Shown here: piece by piece, positions 10,632 through 19,773 of the stretch
How positions within the stretch are numbered: position 1 is the first letter of the stretch
Layout of the letters: each line of letters begins with the position of its first letter
DNA from: Blattamonas nauphoetae
Taxonomy: Eukaryota; Preaxostyla; Oxymonadida
Assembly: GCA_033064195.1 (NCBI GenBank)
Contig: JARBJD010000674.1
Coordinates: forward strand, 1 to 24,699
Length of the DNA stretch: 24,699 nucleotides
Reading direction: 5' to 3'
Notes under the pieces: generated by a model
What the model saw: only the letters and a program-made list of their open reading frames with translations
Told to the model about the DNA's origin: nothing
The model's database searches: none
Made by a program: the position numbers and the translations under genes

Positions 10632-10692
10632 CTCCCAGAGAGGACAGTAACACTTTCCGAGTGTCTCGAAATGACGAGAATGAATCAGAAAT
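10632..10692. promoter_or_regulatory. Putative shared promoter of the divergent gene pair (right)
   Basis: 61 bp between the minus-strand ARM-like gene start (10631) and the plus-strand CR gene start (10693). It carries the reverse complement of GTGTTACTGTCCTCT next to the ARM-like start. It matches 599-659 with a few differences. A shared promoter is inferred from geometry only. Confidence 0.4.
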
Positions 10693-13600
10693 ATGAGCCA
10701 GATCGAAGTCCCAAATAAGCGCTTCAATTTCTCCAGTTCAGAGGTTATCATGACTCGACCAGAATCTTTCAAGATTCCTTATAAGCTCGTGGCAGACATC
10801 GATGCTCCTAAACAGCCTCAAGCGGATTCTCAAGGTGGCTCCCCCCCAAAACCCCCAACAATCGACCTACCAGTTGCTTGCACAATCTCCGATTTATACG
10901 AAGCATTACTTTCAAAATTCGATTCTTCCCACAAATTCATTACCATTCAATTTCCGTGTTCTGACCCTTCACTCCACGAAGCAGGTGAACCTGAAGAAGG
11001 CAGTCAAAACCCGTCACAAACTGAGCGCCCTCCAGAATGGAAAGACCTGGTTGGTTACTCTGGATTTGAATACGACGTATTAACGACGATAAACAATTTG
11101 GAAAGATGTTGGCCAAAAATAGGTGACGACTTCGAACCAATTAGGGTTATCGCGATTCCGAACCGGTTCATCCAAGAAGCACACCCTCTCGCTAAAGATA
11201 GTCCAGAAATGCTGAGGGAACGATTGCATCTCATGATGAGTCTATATGACTTGTTTTACACGGAGCCAGCTGACCGAATCATGCAGATGTCGACACTTGA
11301 TTCAAACTTCCAGACGCGAAGAAATGTGTGGATCCGAGATTGCTGGGAAGAATTCCAGATTGGAGTGATCGCGCATTTTGAGAAATTTCATAAATTGAAG
11401 ACATTTAAGAAAGCGGATCTGGAAACTCTCCGACAGTCCTACTTCCCGAAAGAGACAACTGAGCTCCGCGCTAGAGACCAAGCGCTGTGGAGATCATTGA
11501 AAGAAACTCCAAATTGGATTTACCACACGCGTGCGTGCCATTCGCCTTTTCGCCAACTTATCAGTTCCCGTCTCAAGGGAAAAAACATACCTTATCGGGC
11601 GATTTATGTGGATGGGCAGCCGGGGACAGGGAAGTCTCAAATGTTGCTATATCTGATCCATCGTCTGATGAAGCAGATACCCAAAGTGGTTTGTTTTTCT
11701 CGTCTTCCATGATTTTCAGGCGATTTACTATGTTCTACCAAATGTACCGATATTCACGATTCTTGTTGATCGTTTGGATCCCGACAACCCAATCAGAGTT
11801 CAATTCCACATCTCCTCGAAACGAGAAGACTGGTCCGCGAAAGGGTTCCCGACGATTCGGATTGTGGATTCTGTGGATCCGTTTGCGGGGACAGACATCA
11901 AGGGCGTGTTCACAGTGTATGCAGCATCACCCACAAAATACGAAAAACAGGTCAAAAAACCTGACCATGAAACAGCGGAATGGTGGGCTGAATATCCTTT
12001 ATGGACAGCTGTGGAATTCTACACGATGATGCAGAAACTGGATCTTACACACCGGGACTATTGGATCCGCCCAGTTAACGCACACTTCATTGTGAAGCTA
12101 CATCCAATGGTGGTCACGCTACTCGGGACACATGGGTATCTTAAGGTTGAGTCAGGTGAGGCATCTGAGGAGGAGGAAGAGGAAATGAACCTCAACGATG
12201 CTGCTCGGTCTCAAGAGCAAACCCTACCTCAGCCGCTCTCCGCTACTGCTATCGCAAATGTTCAACCCCCAGTCACCCCTCGAACTCCAGGAAGCACCCC
12301 CGCAGACCACACAAACACGTTTCGCATACTCGATGTATCTGAGCCATCTGCTCTGCCTCGCCTCAAAGACCATCCTACATCAGCCGACACAGTTCGAATT
12401 GTGCCAGTCTCAGCCATGGATGGTTCCACTCCCGAGGGAAGCTCCACACCTCCTTCGACACAAGATACTTGGAACGAGGACTTGTCTTCGCCAGACGACA
12501 ACGACTGCTATGTCTTTTTGAATGTGATTGAAGTGTTTGGACTGAGTCCCCGAGCTCTCAGCGCCGACTTGGACAACACCTTCCGACGAATGAGCATGGT
12601 GTTTGGATACTATGGGGCTCAGCTCTTCGATGAACATACAAGTCTCGTGATCAGTTCTCTTTCAGCCACCCACCTCGGAGGTAATCCAGTGAGCATGTTT
12701 GCTTCACGTTTGAAGACAGCGATGTCGAGATTCCAAAAGGAAATCATCGTCCAATTTTTCGACAACAAAAAACTCCCAGGAGCAGTGCGAGGCATTCTCT
12801 TGGAACACACAGTGAATCAGGAATTGCTTCGCTCTCATGCACGGTTCACTGTATTCCCTGCCTCACCTGGTTTGCCTACATACCACTGCCGATTCCCTGT
12901 GATTGATCGTTGTCCCATGCGGTCCGAGCAATTGAGTGTACATGGACCCTTTCAACACAATGTCCTCTACTACGAATCACTCTATGACCCTGTGAATCGA
13001 AAAAACAGCGAGGCTTGGCCAGGAATCGATTCCTTCATTTACTTTCTTGTAGATGATCACATCAAATTATTCACGTTCCAGATCACAGTGAATCCTAAGC
13101 ACAAAGACGTTTCCTTTCGGCTGATCCAATCACTGAAGGGCCGGCTTGCGAGTCAATATCCAAAAGCTCTGCCAGAAGTGAATGACGCGCATTCAAGCCG
13201 CCTGGCGCCCAAGAAGAAGAAAAAGAAGACAGAAAACAGAGAGGTGGAAGTGTACTTCATTTGGATTGTCAAACCACAACACGTACCAGAATACCAAAGA
13301 CGAACCAGAACGTTTGTAGCAACCAAAATAGCTGAAAGCTTGACTCCACAGAACAGGAGATCTCGAGACTATCTGACATATAAGATTGGAGTCGTGTCAG
13401 TCACTGACCTCTTGTTCAATGAACATTCTGGAATGAATACGCCAATCACGGAACTTGGGGATGATACAGGACATCAATGGACTCCGAGCAGTGACGCCTT
13501 CAAAGAATGTTTTGTGATGATGGAGGAACTGAGAGTGGATCCAAACGAGAGACTGGAGGTGGAAGCCCTTCAGAATCCTCCCCCAGAACCAACTGAAGCA

Positions 13601-13777
13601 GAAACAGCTGAAACAGAAACAGCGGACGAAGTTAGAATTGTATTTGCAAGTGACATTGATGAGCCTGATGATGAATACGAAGAAGATAAAGAGGACAACA
13701 ACGACGAAGTTGGAAACGAAGACAATACACTCGGTCAACTACCTAGGCAGCTTAGACAACCTGATGGAAGGACGTAA
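10693..13777 (+). CDS. CR (Crinkler-RHS type) NTPase-nuclease protein, looks whole
   Basis: Two exons (10693-11688 and 11720-13777) joined over a 31-bp GT-AG intron give about 1017 residues. Parts in order: an N-terminal region of about 110 residues that may be the header domain; a conserved region from LVGYSGFEYD (about 118); a P-loop GQPGTGKS at 308-315; a Walker B-like strand TIRIVDSVDP (D382); and an RHS-like block with AASPTKY and YPLW. A Glu-rich then Pro/Thr-rich linker follows (about 485-600). The C-terminal module has WPGID (765-769), FQIT (Q786, T788) and PKH (791-793), the pattern of the restriction-endonuclease-like domain of CR proteins. A basic run PKKKKKK near 830 could be a nuclear signal, and the tail is strongly acidic. 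In oomycetes, fungi, trypanosomes and other protists this family includes secreted effectors and transposon-linked proteins; the role here is unknown. No clear secretion signal is visible. The first 609 bp belong to the palindrome arm. Confidence 0.8.
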
Positions 13778-14221
13778 TTCAGTTCTCACGACACTTTTCT
13801 TCATTTGTTGCAATACGAGATTCATAATTTATTTGAAATCTGCCAACATGAACAAGCAAAAGATGAATAAGATGAACAGAAAGATGTTAAAAGCGAGAAA
13901 AGCGTTGGCGGACGGCATGTCGTTTGGGAGTGTGTGGATTCGATCACGAACATTGAAACTGAATGTGTTGACCCGAATGAAGAACACACACAACAGGCGA
14001 GCATTGTGGCAGCTTGTTTCAGTGCTGTGGGACTGGTACCGGTTGGTGAAAGAAGGAAGGAGAGTCGGGAGTGGCTGCTGGAGAAGACGAGGGAGATTGG
14101 AGAGAGGGCAAGCGTGTCGATGGGCGAGGATATGCTGGTGGTGTTTACTGATGGAATGATGCTCTTCCATTTGATCCCCCATCGCAGCTGTCCACCCTCC
14201 CATCGATTGCGTCACAAGTGA
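13778..14221 (+). pseudogene. Possible Npl4/MPN-like gene fragment
   Basis: Immediately after the CR stop the same frame is almost open for another 148 codons to a TGA at 14219-14221, broken only by two TAA codons (13775-13777 itself and one near 13868). The text is protein-like: HVVWECVDSITN, then VDPNEEHTQQASIVAACF and VGLVPVG, then a helix-like EWLLEKTREIGERAS and a strand-like EDMLVVFTDGM. The DPNEE...GLxxVG pattern weakly recalls the MPN domain of Npl4, the Cdc48/p97 cofactor. No JAMM metal-binding residues are seen, as in Npl4 itself. The longest ATG-started frame is 13934-14221 (95 codons). It may be an exon of an unrelated downstream gene; an intron from about 14140 to a CGCAG near 14188 would join it to another open frame ending near 14330. 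Confidence 0.3.
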
Positions 14222-14389
14222 AGGTTGGGTTGGTTCTGCTGAAGAGCAGACAAGACCTGCTGACGTTGTCGCTGCGTTCAATCAAGCACGGCGGAGTGAC
14301 ATTCAGCAGATCAGAGCAGGAGGGATGAGAGTGAGCGGAAGTGGGAATGTGTCCCTGACGACGCTCTCTCCTCCCTTCTTCTCCTTCTG

Positions 14390-14820
14390 CCACTCTCGTC
14401 TCTCTCGACTCAGCCACAGCCAAGATCCGCCTTTCGAATGTTCGGGTTGAGCAGATCGCCGACCACACTGTCGCTCTCTTCTCGTTCTCGGCTGGTTCCG
14501 CGCCATTCGAACTGTCAGTGTTGAACACAGTCTCACTCACCCAAGCAGCAGCCATCTCAATCTCTGGCTCAGCCACCTTCTCCGTCAGGCAATGCTGGTT
14601 GATGGAGATGAGACGCAAGTCGAAAAGCGGAGGATGTGTGATTGACTCGTCGACGAGTGGACGTGTTTCAATTGGCGACTCCGATTTCGGTCGCTGCTCG
14701 TGTTCAGGCTTAGCTGGCTGCTGCGATTTCACTTCATCTGGCTCGTCTTCTCAAATCAGTCTCCCGAACACATTCTTCTCCAACAACATGACGAACCACT
14801 CAGCATCCACTCCTCCCCTC
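14390..14820 (+). pseudogene. Beta-helix-like surface-type protein fragment
   Basis: The plus frame here reads TAKIRLSNVRVEQIADH, LFSFSAGSAPFELSVLNT, AAAISISGSATFSVRQC and then GGCVIDSSTSGRVSIGDSDF. Alternating short hydrophobic strands with Ser/Gly turns and small Cys-rich steps are typical of the large right-handed beta-helix surface proteins of some anaerobic protists (inference from composition). There is no credible start, and the frame stops at 14902-14904 just before the minisatellite. Most likely a remnant of a longer host gene. The two other plus-strand frames are low-complexity. Confidence 0.35.
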
Positions 14821-15036
14821 CCTTCTCCACCTTCCCTCTTCTTCCCTTTCCTCTTCCATCTTCCTCAGGATTCACTGAGTCATTCTCACAACTCGACTGT
14901 GTAATTCTCGATCCTCCTCTCTCAGCTCCCTCTTCACGTTCTTCACGTCTTTCCTTCATCTTCGCCAATCCGGACAGTTCAAACCGAAGTAGGACTTTGA
15001 GAAATTGTAGCGGCCCCCATTCTTTCGTCCTTTCTC

Positions 15037-17298
15037 TCTCCATTTCCATCTCTTTCTCTTCTTCCCTCCCACTTTGTGTGTCTTCACTGTTCTCCTCCAT
15101 CTCCATTTCCATCTCTTTCTCTTCTTCCCTCCCACTTTGTGTGTCTTCACTGTTCTCCTCCATCTCCATTTCCATCTCTTTCTCTTCTTCCCTCCCACTT
15201 TGTGTGTCTTCACTGTTCTCCTCCATCTCCATTTCCATCTCTTTCTCTTCTTCCCTCCCACTTTGTGTGTCTTCACTGTTCTCCTCCATCTCCATTTCCA
15301 TCTCTTTCTCTTCTTCCCTCCCACTTTGTGTGTCTTCACTGTTCTCCTCCATCTCCATTTCCATCTCTTTCTCTTCTTCCCTCCCACTTTGGGTGTCTTC
15401 ACTGTTCTCCTCCATCTCCATTTCCATCTCTTTCTCTTCTTCCCTCCCACTTTGTGTGTCTTCACTGTTCTCCTCCATCTCCATTTCCATCTCTTTCTCT
15501 TCTTCCCTCCCACTTTGTGTGTCTTCACTGTTCTCCTCCATCTCCATTTCCATCTCTTTCTCTTCTTCCCTCCCACTTTGTGTGTCTTCACTGTTCTCCT
15601 CCATCTCCATCTCCATCTCTTTCTCTTCTTCCCTCCCACTTTGTGTGTCTTCACTGTTCTCCTCCATCTCCATTTCCATCTCTTTCTCTTCTTCCCTCCC
15701 ACTTTGTGTGTCTTCACTGTTCTCCTCCATCTCCATTTCCATCTCTTTCTCTTCTTCCCTCCCACTTTGTGTGTCTTCACTGTTCTCCTCCATCTCCATT
15801 TCCATCTCTTTCTCTTCTTCCCTCCCACTTTGTGTGTCTTCACTGTTCTCCTCCATCTCCATTTCCATCTCTTTCTCTTCTTCCCTCCCACTTTGTGTGT
15901 CTTCACTGTTCTCCTCCATCTCCATTTCCATCTCTTTCTCTTCTTCCCTCCCACTTTGGTGTCTTCACTGTTCTCCTCCATCTCCATTTCCATCTCTTTC
16001 TCTTCTTCCCTCCCACTTTGTGTGTCTTCACTGTTCTCCTCCATCTCCATTTCCATCTCTTTCTCTTCTTCCCTCCCACTTTGTGTGTCTTCACTGTTCT
16101 CCTCCATCTCCATTTCCATCTCTTTCTCTTCTTCCCTCCCACTTTGTGTGTCTTCACTGTTCTCCTCCATCTCCATTTCCATCTCTTTCTCTTCTTCCCT
16201 CCCACTTTGTGTGTCTTCACTGTTCTCCTCCATCTCCATTTCCATCTCTTTCTCTTCTTCCCTCCCACTTTGTGTGTCTTCACTGTTCTCCTCCATCTCC
16301 ATTTCCATCTCTTTCTCTTCTTCCCTCCCACTTTGTGTGTCTTCACTGTTCTCCTCCATCTCCATTTCCATCTCTTTCTCTTCTTCCCTCCCACTTTGGG
16401 TGTCTTCACTGTTCTCCTCCATCTCCATTTCCATCTCTTTCTCTTCTTCCCTCCCACTTTGTGTGTCTTCACTGTTCTCCTCCATCTCCATTTCCATCTC
16501 TTTCTCTTCTTCCCTCCCACTTTGTGTGTCTTCACTGTTCTCCTCCATCTCCATTTCCATCTCTTTCTCTTCTTCCCTCCCACTTTGGGTGTCTTCACTG
16601 TTCTCCTCCATCTCCATTTCCATCTCTTTCTCTTCTTCCCTCCCACTTTGGGTGTCTTCACTGTTCTCCTCCATCTCCATTTCCATCTCTTTCTCTTCTT
16701 CCCTCCCACTTTGGGTGTCTTCACTGTTCTCCTCCATCTCCATTTCCATCTCTTTCTCTTCTTCCCTCCCACTTTGGGTGTCTTCACTGTTCTCCTCCAT
16801 CTCCATTTCCATCTCTTTCTCTTCTTCCCTCCCACTTTGGGTGTCTTCACTGTTCTCCTCCATCTCCATTTCCATCTCTTTCTCTTCTTCCCTCCCACTT
16901 TGGGTGTCTTCACTGTTCTCCTCCATCTCCATTTCCATCTCTTTCTCTTCTTCCCTCCCACTTTGGGTGTCTTCACTGTTCTCCTCCATCTCCATTTCCA
17001 TCTCTTTCTCTTCTTCCCTCCCACTTTGGGTGTCTTCACTGTTCTCCTCCATCTCCATTTCCATCTCTTTCTCTTCTTCCCTCCCACTTTGTGTGTCTTC
17101 ACTGTTCTCCTCCATCTCCATTTCCATCTCTTTCTCTTCTTCCCTCCCACTTTGTGTGTCTTCACTGTTCTCCTCCATCTCCATTTCCATCTCTTTCTCT
17201 TCTTCCCTCCCACTTTGTGTGTCTTCACTGTTCTCCTCCATCTCCATTTCCATCTCTTTCTCTTCTTCCCTCCCACTTTGTGTGTCTTCACTGTTCTC
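15037..17298. repeat. Minisatellite, about 36 copies of a 63-bp unit
   Basis: A pyrimidine-rich plus strand repeats TCTTCACTGTTCTCCTCCAT followed by CTCCATTTCCATCTCTTTCT with a 63-bp period; the first TCTTCACTG is at 15081 and the last at 17285, 36 in all. One copy, near 15956, is 62 bp. Because the period is a multiple of three and the unit lacks most stop triplets, five of six frames stay open. The minus strand reads an acidic EMEMEMEENSEDTQSGR unit and, in another frame, a basic KRKRWKWRWRR unit. A T-to-G variant (TTTGGGTG) occurs in isolated copies near 15391 and 16396 and in eight successive copies from about 16584 to 17032. Neither strand has a convincing gene around it, so I treat it as a satellite. 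Confidence 0.95.
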
Positions 17299-17843
17299 TT
17301 CCCTTACACTCTCCCTCTCCATCGACGATGTCAGCGCCTCCAGCACCCCACTCCCACTCACTCCCTCCCACCCTTCTTCAGCCTTTCGCAAAACATTCAG
17401 TTGGAGAGTGTGATAATCGATGAATGAAGAGGAAGTTAGAACTGAGAACGAGCAATTGATGAGAAGGAATCGTTTCAAACGACGACACAAAGGTGGAACA
17501 GAGTGGATTCGGCATAGATTGTATGGATATCACAGTTTCACTCCGTGGATGGACATAACAAGAAGAATCCCGCCAAACTGACGAAAACAGTGCCTCGTTT
17601 TCGACGCACACGAGGATGTGTCCATCAACTTCTGTCGACTCGTTCCAAACACAACACCATCACGGACGAAGGACGAGGAGACAGGAGGAATGAGAGAGTT
17701 GTTGGAATTTGGTCAGAGATTGTTCTTTTCGTGGCCAAGATCGTTGAAATTCCTGAACAATTGGGTTTGCATATTCTGTGCTTCGAACGACATCCCATGT
17801 GAGGCGTGGAAGAAGAACCGTTGCAGTTCCGGACGTTCATGAC
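17299..17843. other. Unassigned sequence between two minisatellites
   Basis: Holds overlapping short plus-strand frames (17545-17802, 85 codons; 17618-17842, 74 codons) and short minus-strand frames. The plus frame from 17618 contains FGQRLFFSWPRSLKFLNN, which is protein-like but unrecognised. No intact gene can be supported. Probably remnant host coding sequence split by the two satellite arrays. Confidence 0.4.
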
Positions 17844-18516
17844 GAGCTGACGTGATCATCTGGGCAGGGAAGGAGCTGACGTGATCATCTGGGCAGGGAA
17901 GGAGCTGACGTGATCATCTGGGCAGGGAAGGAGCTGACGTGATCATCTGGGCAGGGAAGGAGCTGACGTGATCATCTGGGCAGGGAAGGAGCTGACGTGA
18001 TCATCTGGGCAGGGAAGGAGCTGACGTGATCATCTGGGCAGGGAAGGAGCTCACGTGATCATCTGGGCAGGGAAGGAGCTCACGTGATCATCTGGGCAGG
18101 GAAGGAGCTGACGTGATCATCTGGACAGGGAAGGAGCTGACGTGATCATCTGGGCAGGGAAGGAGCTGACGTGATCATCTGGGCAGGGAAGGAGCTGACG
18201 TGATCATCTGGGCAGGGAAGGAGCTGACGTGATCATCTGGGCAGGGAAGGAGCTGACGTGATCATCTGGGCAGGGAAGGAGCTGACGTGATCATCTGGGC
18301 AGGGAAGGAGCTGACGTGATCATCTGGGCAGGGAAGGAGCTGACGTGATCATCTGGGCAGGGAAGGAGCTGACGTGATCATCTGGACAGGGAAGGAGCTG
18401 ACGTGATCATCTGGACAGGGAAGGAGCTGACGTGATCATCTGGGCAGGGAAGGAGCTGACGTGATCATCTGGACAGGGAAGGAGCTGACGTGATCATCTG
18501 GGCAGGGAAGGAGCTG
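17844..18516. repeat. Minisatellite, 23 copies of a 29-bp unit
   Basis: The unit is GAGCTGACGTGATCATCTGG followed by GCAGGGAAG; 23 complete copies run from 17844 to 18510, plus a 6-bp stub. Copies are almost identical, with two recurring variants: CTGGACAGGG for CTGGGCAGGG, and GCTCACGTG for GCTGACGTG in two adjacent copies. Each unit contains the palindrome TGATCA, and the two variant copies contain CACGTG. The 29-bp period is not a multiple of three and includes TGA, so it cannot be a long coding repeat. Confidence 0.95.
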
Positions 18517-18742
18517 TCGTTGCAATCAAAGTCTCCCCACACCGAACACAATGCCTGCGCATCACAATCCTGTCCTCAAACACACCCAAATTCTTCAAGA
18601 TTGACAGAAGAATGGTTGCCTTGTCGCACAACACACCAATCGTCGACGACAACACGAATGTGACAGCGTGGACGAGAGATGGAAGGGACACCAACGCGAC
18701 GCTTTTGACAGTCACGCCAGCTGTGGAAGCCACTTTCAACTT
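18517..18742 (+). other. Possible coding remnant between satellites
   Basis: An open plus frame whose first ATG is at 18612 reads MVALSHNTPIVDDNTNVTAW and later TPAVEATFNFSELSTRRLSV, strand-rich and Ser/Thr-rich in the style of the beta-helix-like fragment at 14390-14820. It runs into the 38-bp repeat and ends at 18806. Probably a piece of the same kind of host protein, not a complete gene. Confidence 0.3.
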
Positions 18743-18855
18743 CTCTGAACTCAGCACGCGAAGATTGAGTGTGGGTGGCCCTCTGAACTCAGCACGCGAA
18801 GATTGAGAGTGGGTGGCCCTCTGAACTCAGCACGCGAAGATTGAGTGTGGGTGGC
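18743..18855. repeat. Three tandem copies of a 38-bp unit
   Basis: CTCTGAACTCAGCACGCGAA plus GATTGAGTGTGGGTGGCC is repeated at 18743-18780, 18781-18818 (one change, GAGAGT for GAGTGT) and 18819-18855. It begins within an open frame and breaks it, so it looks like a recent local duplication. Confidence 0.9.
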
Positions 18856-19498
18856 GGGGAGTGTTGGGATGAAGAGGGCAAGGTCGGTGACTGATGGTCG
18901 GTTGAGAGGAGTGGATCGCTGCAGATGTGGCCGTTGTGCGTGCAGAACATCTCCTCGTTTGAGTGTGCCCCAGGTGGAACAATCCTTCGCTCATTGTCAT
19001 CACTCTCAGAATCTGGTCAACAACTCCCATCCTCCCTTGTCACGTTCAACACGTTCAAATTCATCAGAATCAGAAACGCCAAAATCGTTGATCAACACGG
19101 AAAGACTGGCTCACTCGCACATGTTGTGGAGGGACCAGAATCACAGAAACTCGAAAAGAAGACAGAGCGAATCCAGCGCTACAAGTTGGCAGATGATGCT
19201 GAAGATCAAATTGACGACGCCGATGGTTGTGACTGTGTCTGACCCATCAACTCGAAGCAATTCCAAATTGAAGCATTCCCTGAACGAATGACGATTGGAT
19301 CACACACAGCTGTTCCACGTGTAGTCCGTGCAGAGAAGACAACGGCACTGACGGAAGACCGAGACGCAGGGTTGATTCAATTTGGGGTGAAAAGCGTGCA
19401 CGCTGCCTGTGTCGAGGATCTCCAACCACACACCCAGTTCGAAGACGACATTCGGCAGATGGGCGGAACACACGAAAGATCGGACCCTCTCCGCTCAT
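18856..19498 (+). other. Short open frames of unknown function
   Basis: The best plus frame is 18925-19242 (105 codons), with ISSFECAPGGTILRSLSSL, LVTFNTFKFIRIRNAKIVD and an acidic end LADDAEDQIDDADGCD. Strand-like blocks suggest real, perhaps decayed, coding sequence. A second frame at 19288-19506 contains RAEKTTALTEDRDAGLIQFG. The two are in different frames with no convincing intron between them. No family recognised. Confidence 0.3.
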
Positions 19499-19551
19499 CG
19501 CTCTGAAGCTACGTCGCTCTGAAGCTACGTCGCTCTGAAGCTACGTCGCTC
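19499..19551. repeat. Three tandem copies of a 16-bp unit
   Basis: CGCTCTGAAGCTACGT is repeated exactly at 19499-19514, 19515-19530 and 19531-19546, followed by CGCTC. Confidence 0.9.
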
Positions 19552-19645
19552 GCAGAACAGAGTTCATTCCTTCTTCCTTCCACAGCCAGACAGAGAATCA
19601 TTCCCACTTGATTCAGGATGGATTTCTGTCAAACGACATTCCGGT

Positions 19646-19773
19646 GATGAAGGGTGGGGAGAGATTGCTGTGGATGGTGTGCATTGACTGAGGAGGGTGG
19701 AGTGGATGAGGAGAGGAAGGAAGGGAATGATGAAGGGTGGGGAGAGACTGCTGTGGATAGTGTGCATTGACTG
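19646..19773. repeat. Direct repeat pair, 83-bp offset
   Basis: A block of about 45 bp starting GATGAAGGGTGGGGAGAGA and ending GTGTGCATTGACTG occurs at 19646-19690 and again at 19729-19773 with two substitutions. The intervening 38 bp is purine-rich (GGAGTGGATGAGGAGAGG). Likely a minisatellite at an early stage. Confidence 0.8.

Larger units (their letters stand above)
6119..11301. repeat. Right arm of the giant inverted repeat
   Basis: Mirror copy of 1-5695. The inner boundary is where similarity to the other arm stops, near 6119. The outer boundary cannot be fixed because the left arm leaves the window opposite position 11301, inside the CR gene that continues to 13777. This arm lacks the 510-bp insertion and has the better-preserved versions of both genes. 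Confidence 0.95.

Noticed and set aside
1-11301. Polinton, LTR retroelement or other virus-like element bounded by long inverted repeats
   Set aside because: No polymerase, integrase, protease, capsid or reverse transcriptase is visible, and the arms themselves contain ordinary genes. The structure is an inverted duplication, not terminal repeats of one element.
13775-14221. TAA read as glutamine, which would extend the CR frame to 14221
   Set aside because: About 1017 codons of the CR gene and 674 of the ARM-like gene contain no in-frame TAA or TAG, so a reassigned code is very unlikely.
14700-17490. Open frames of 460-907 codons across the 63-bp array on both strands
   Set aside because: They are open only because the unit is a multiple of three and lacks most stop triplets. 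No start, domain or flanking coding context supports any of them as a gene.
17844-18516. CRISPR array
   Set aside because: The 29-bp units are directly adjacent with no unique spacers, and the window is eukaryotic.
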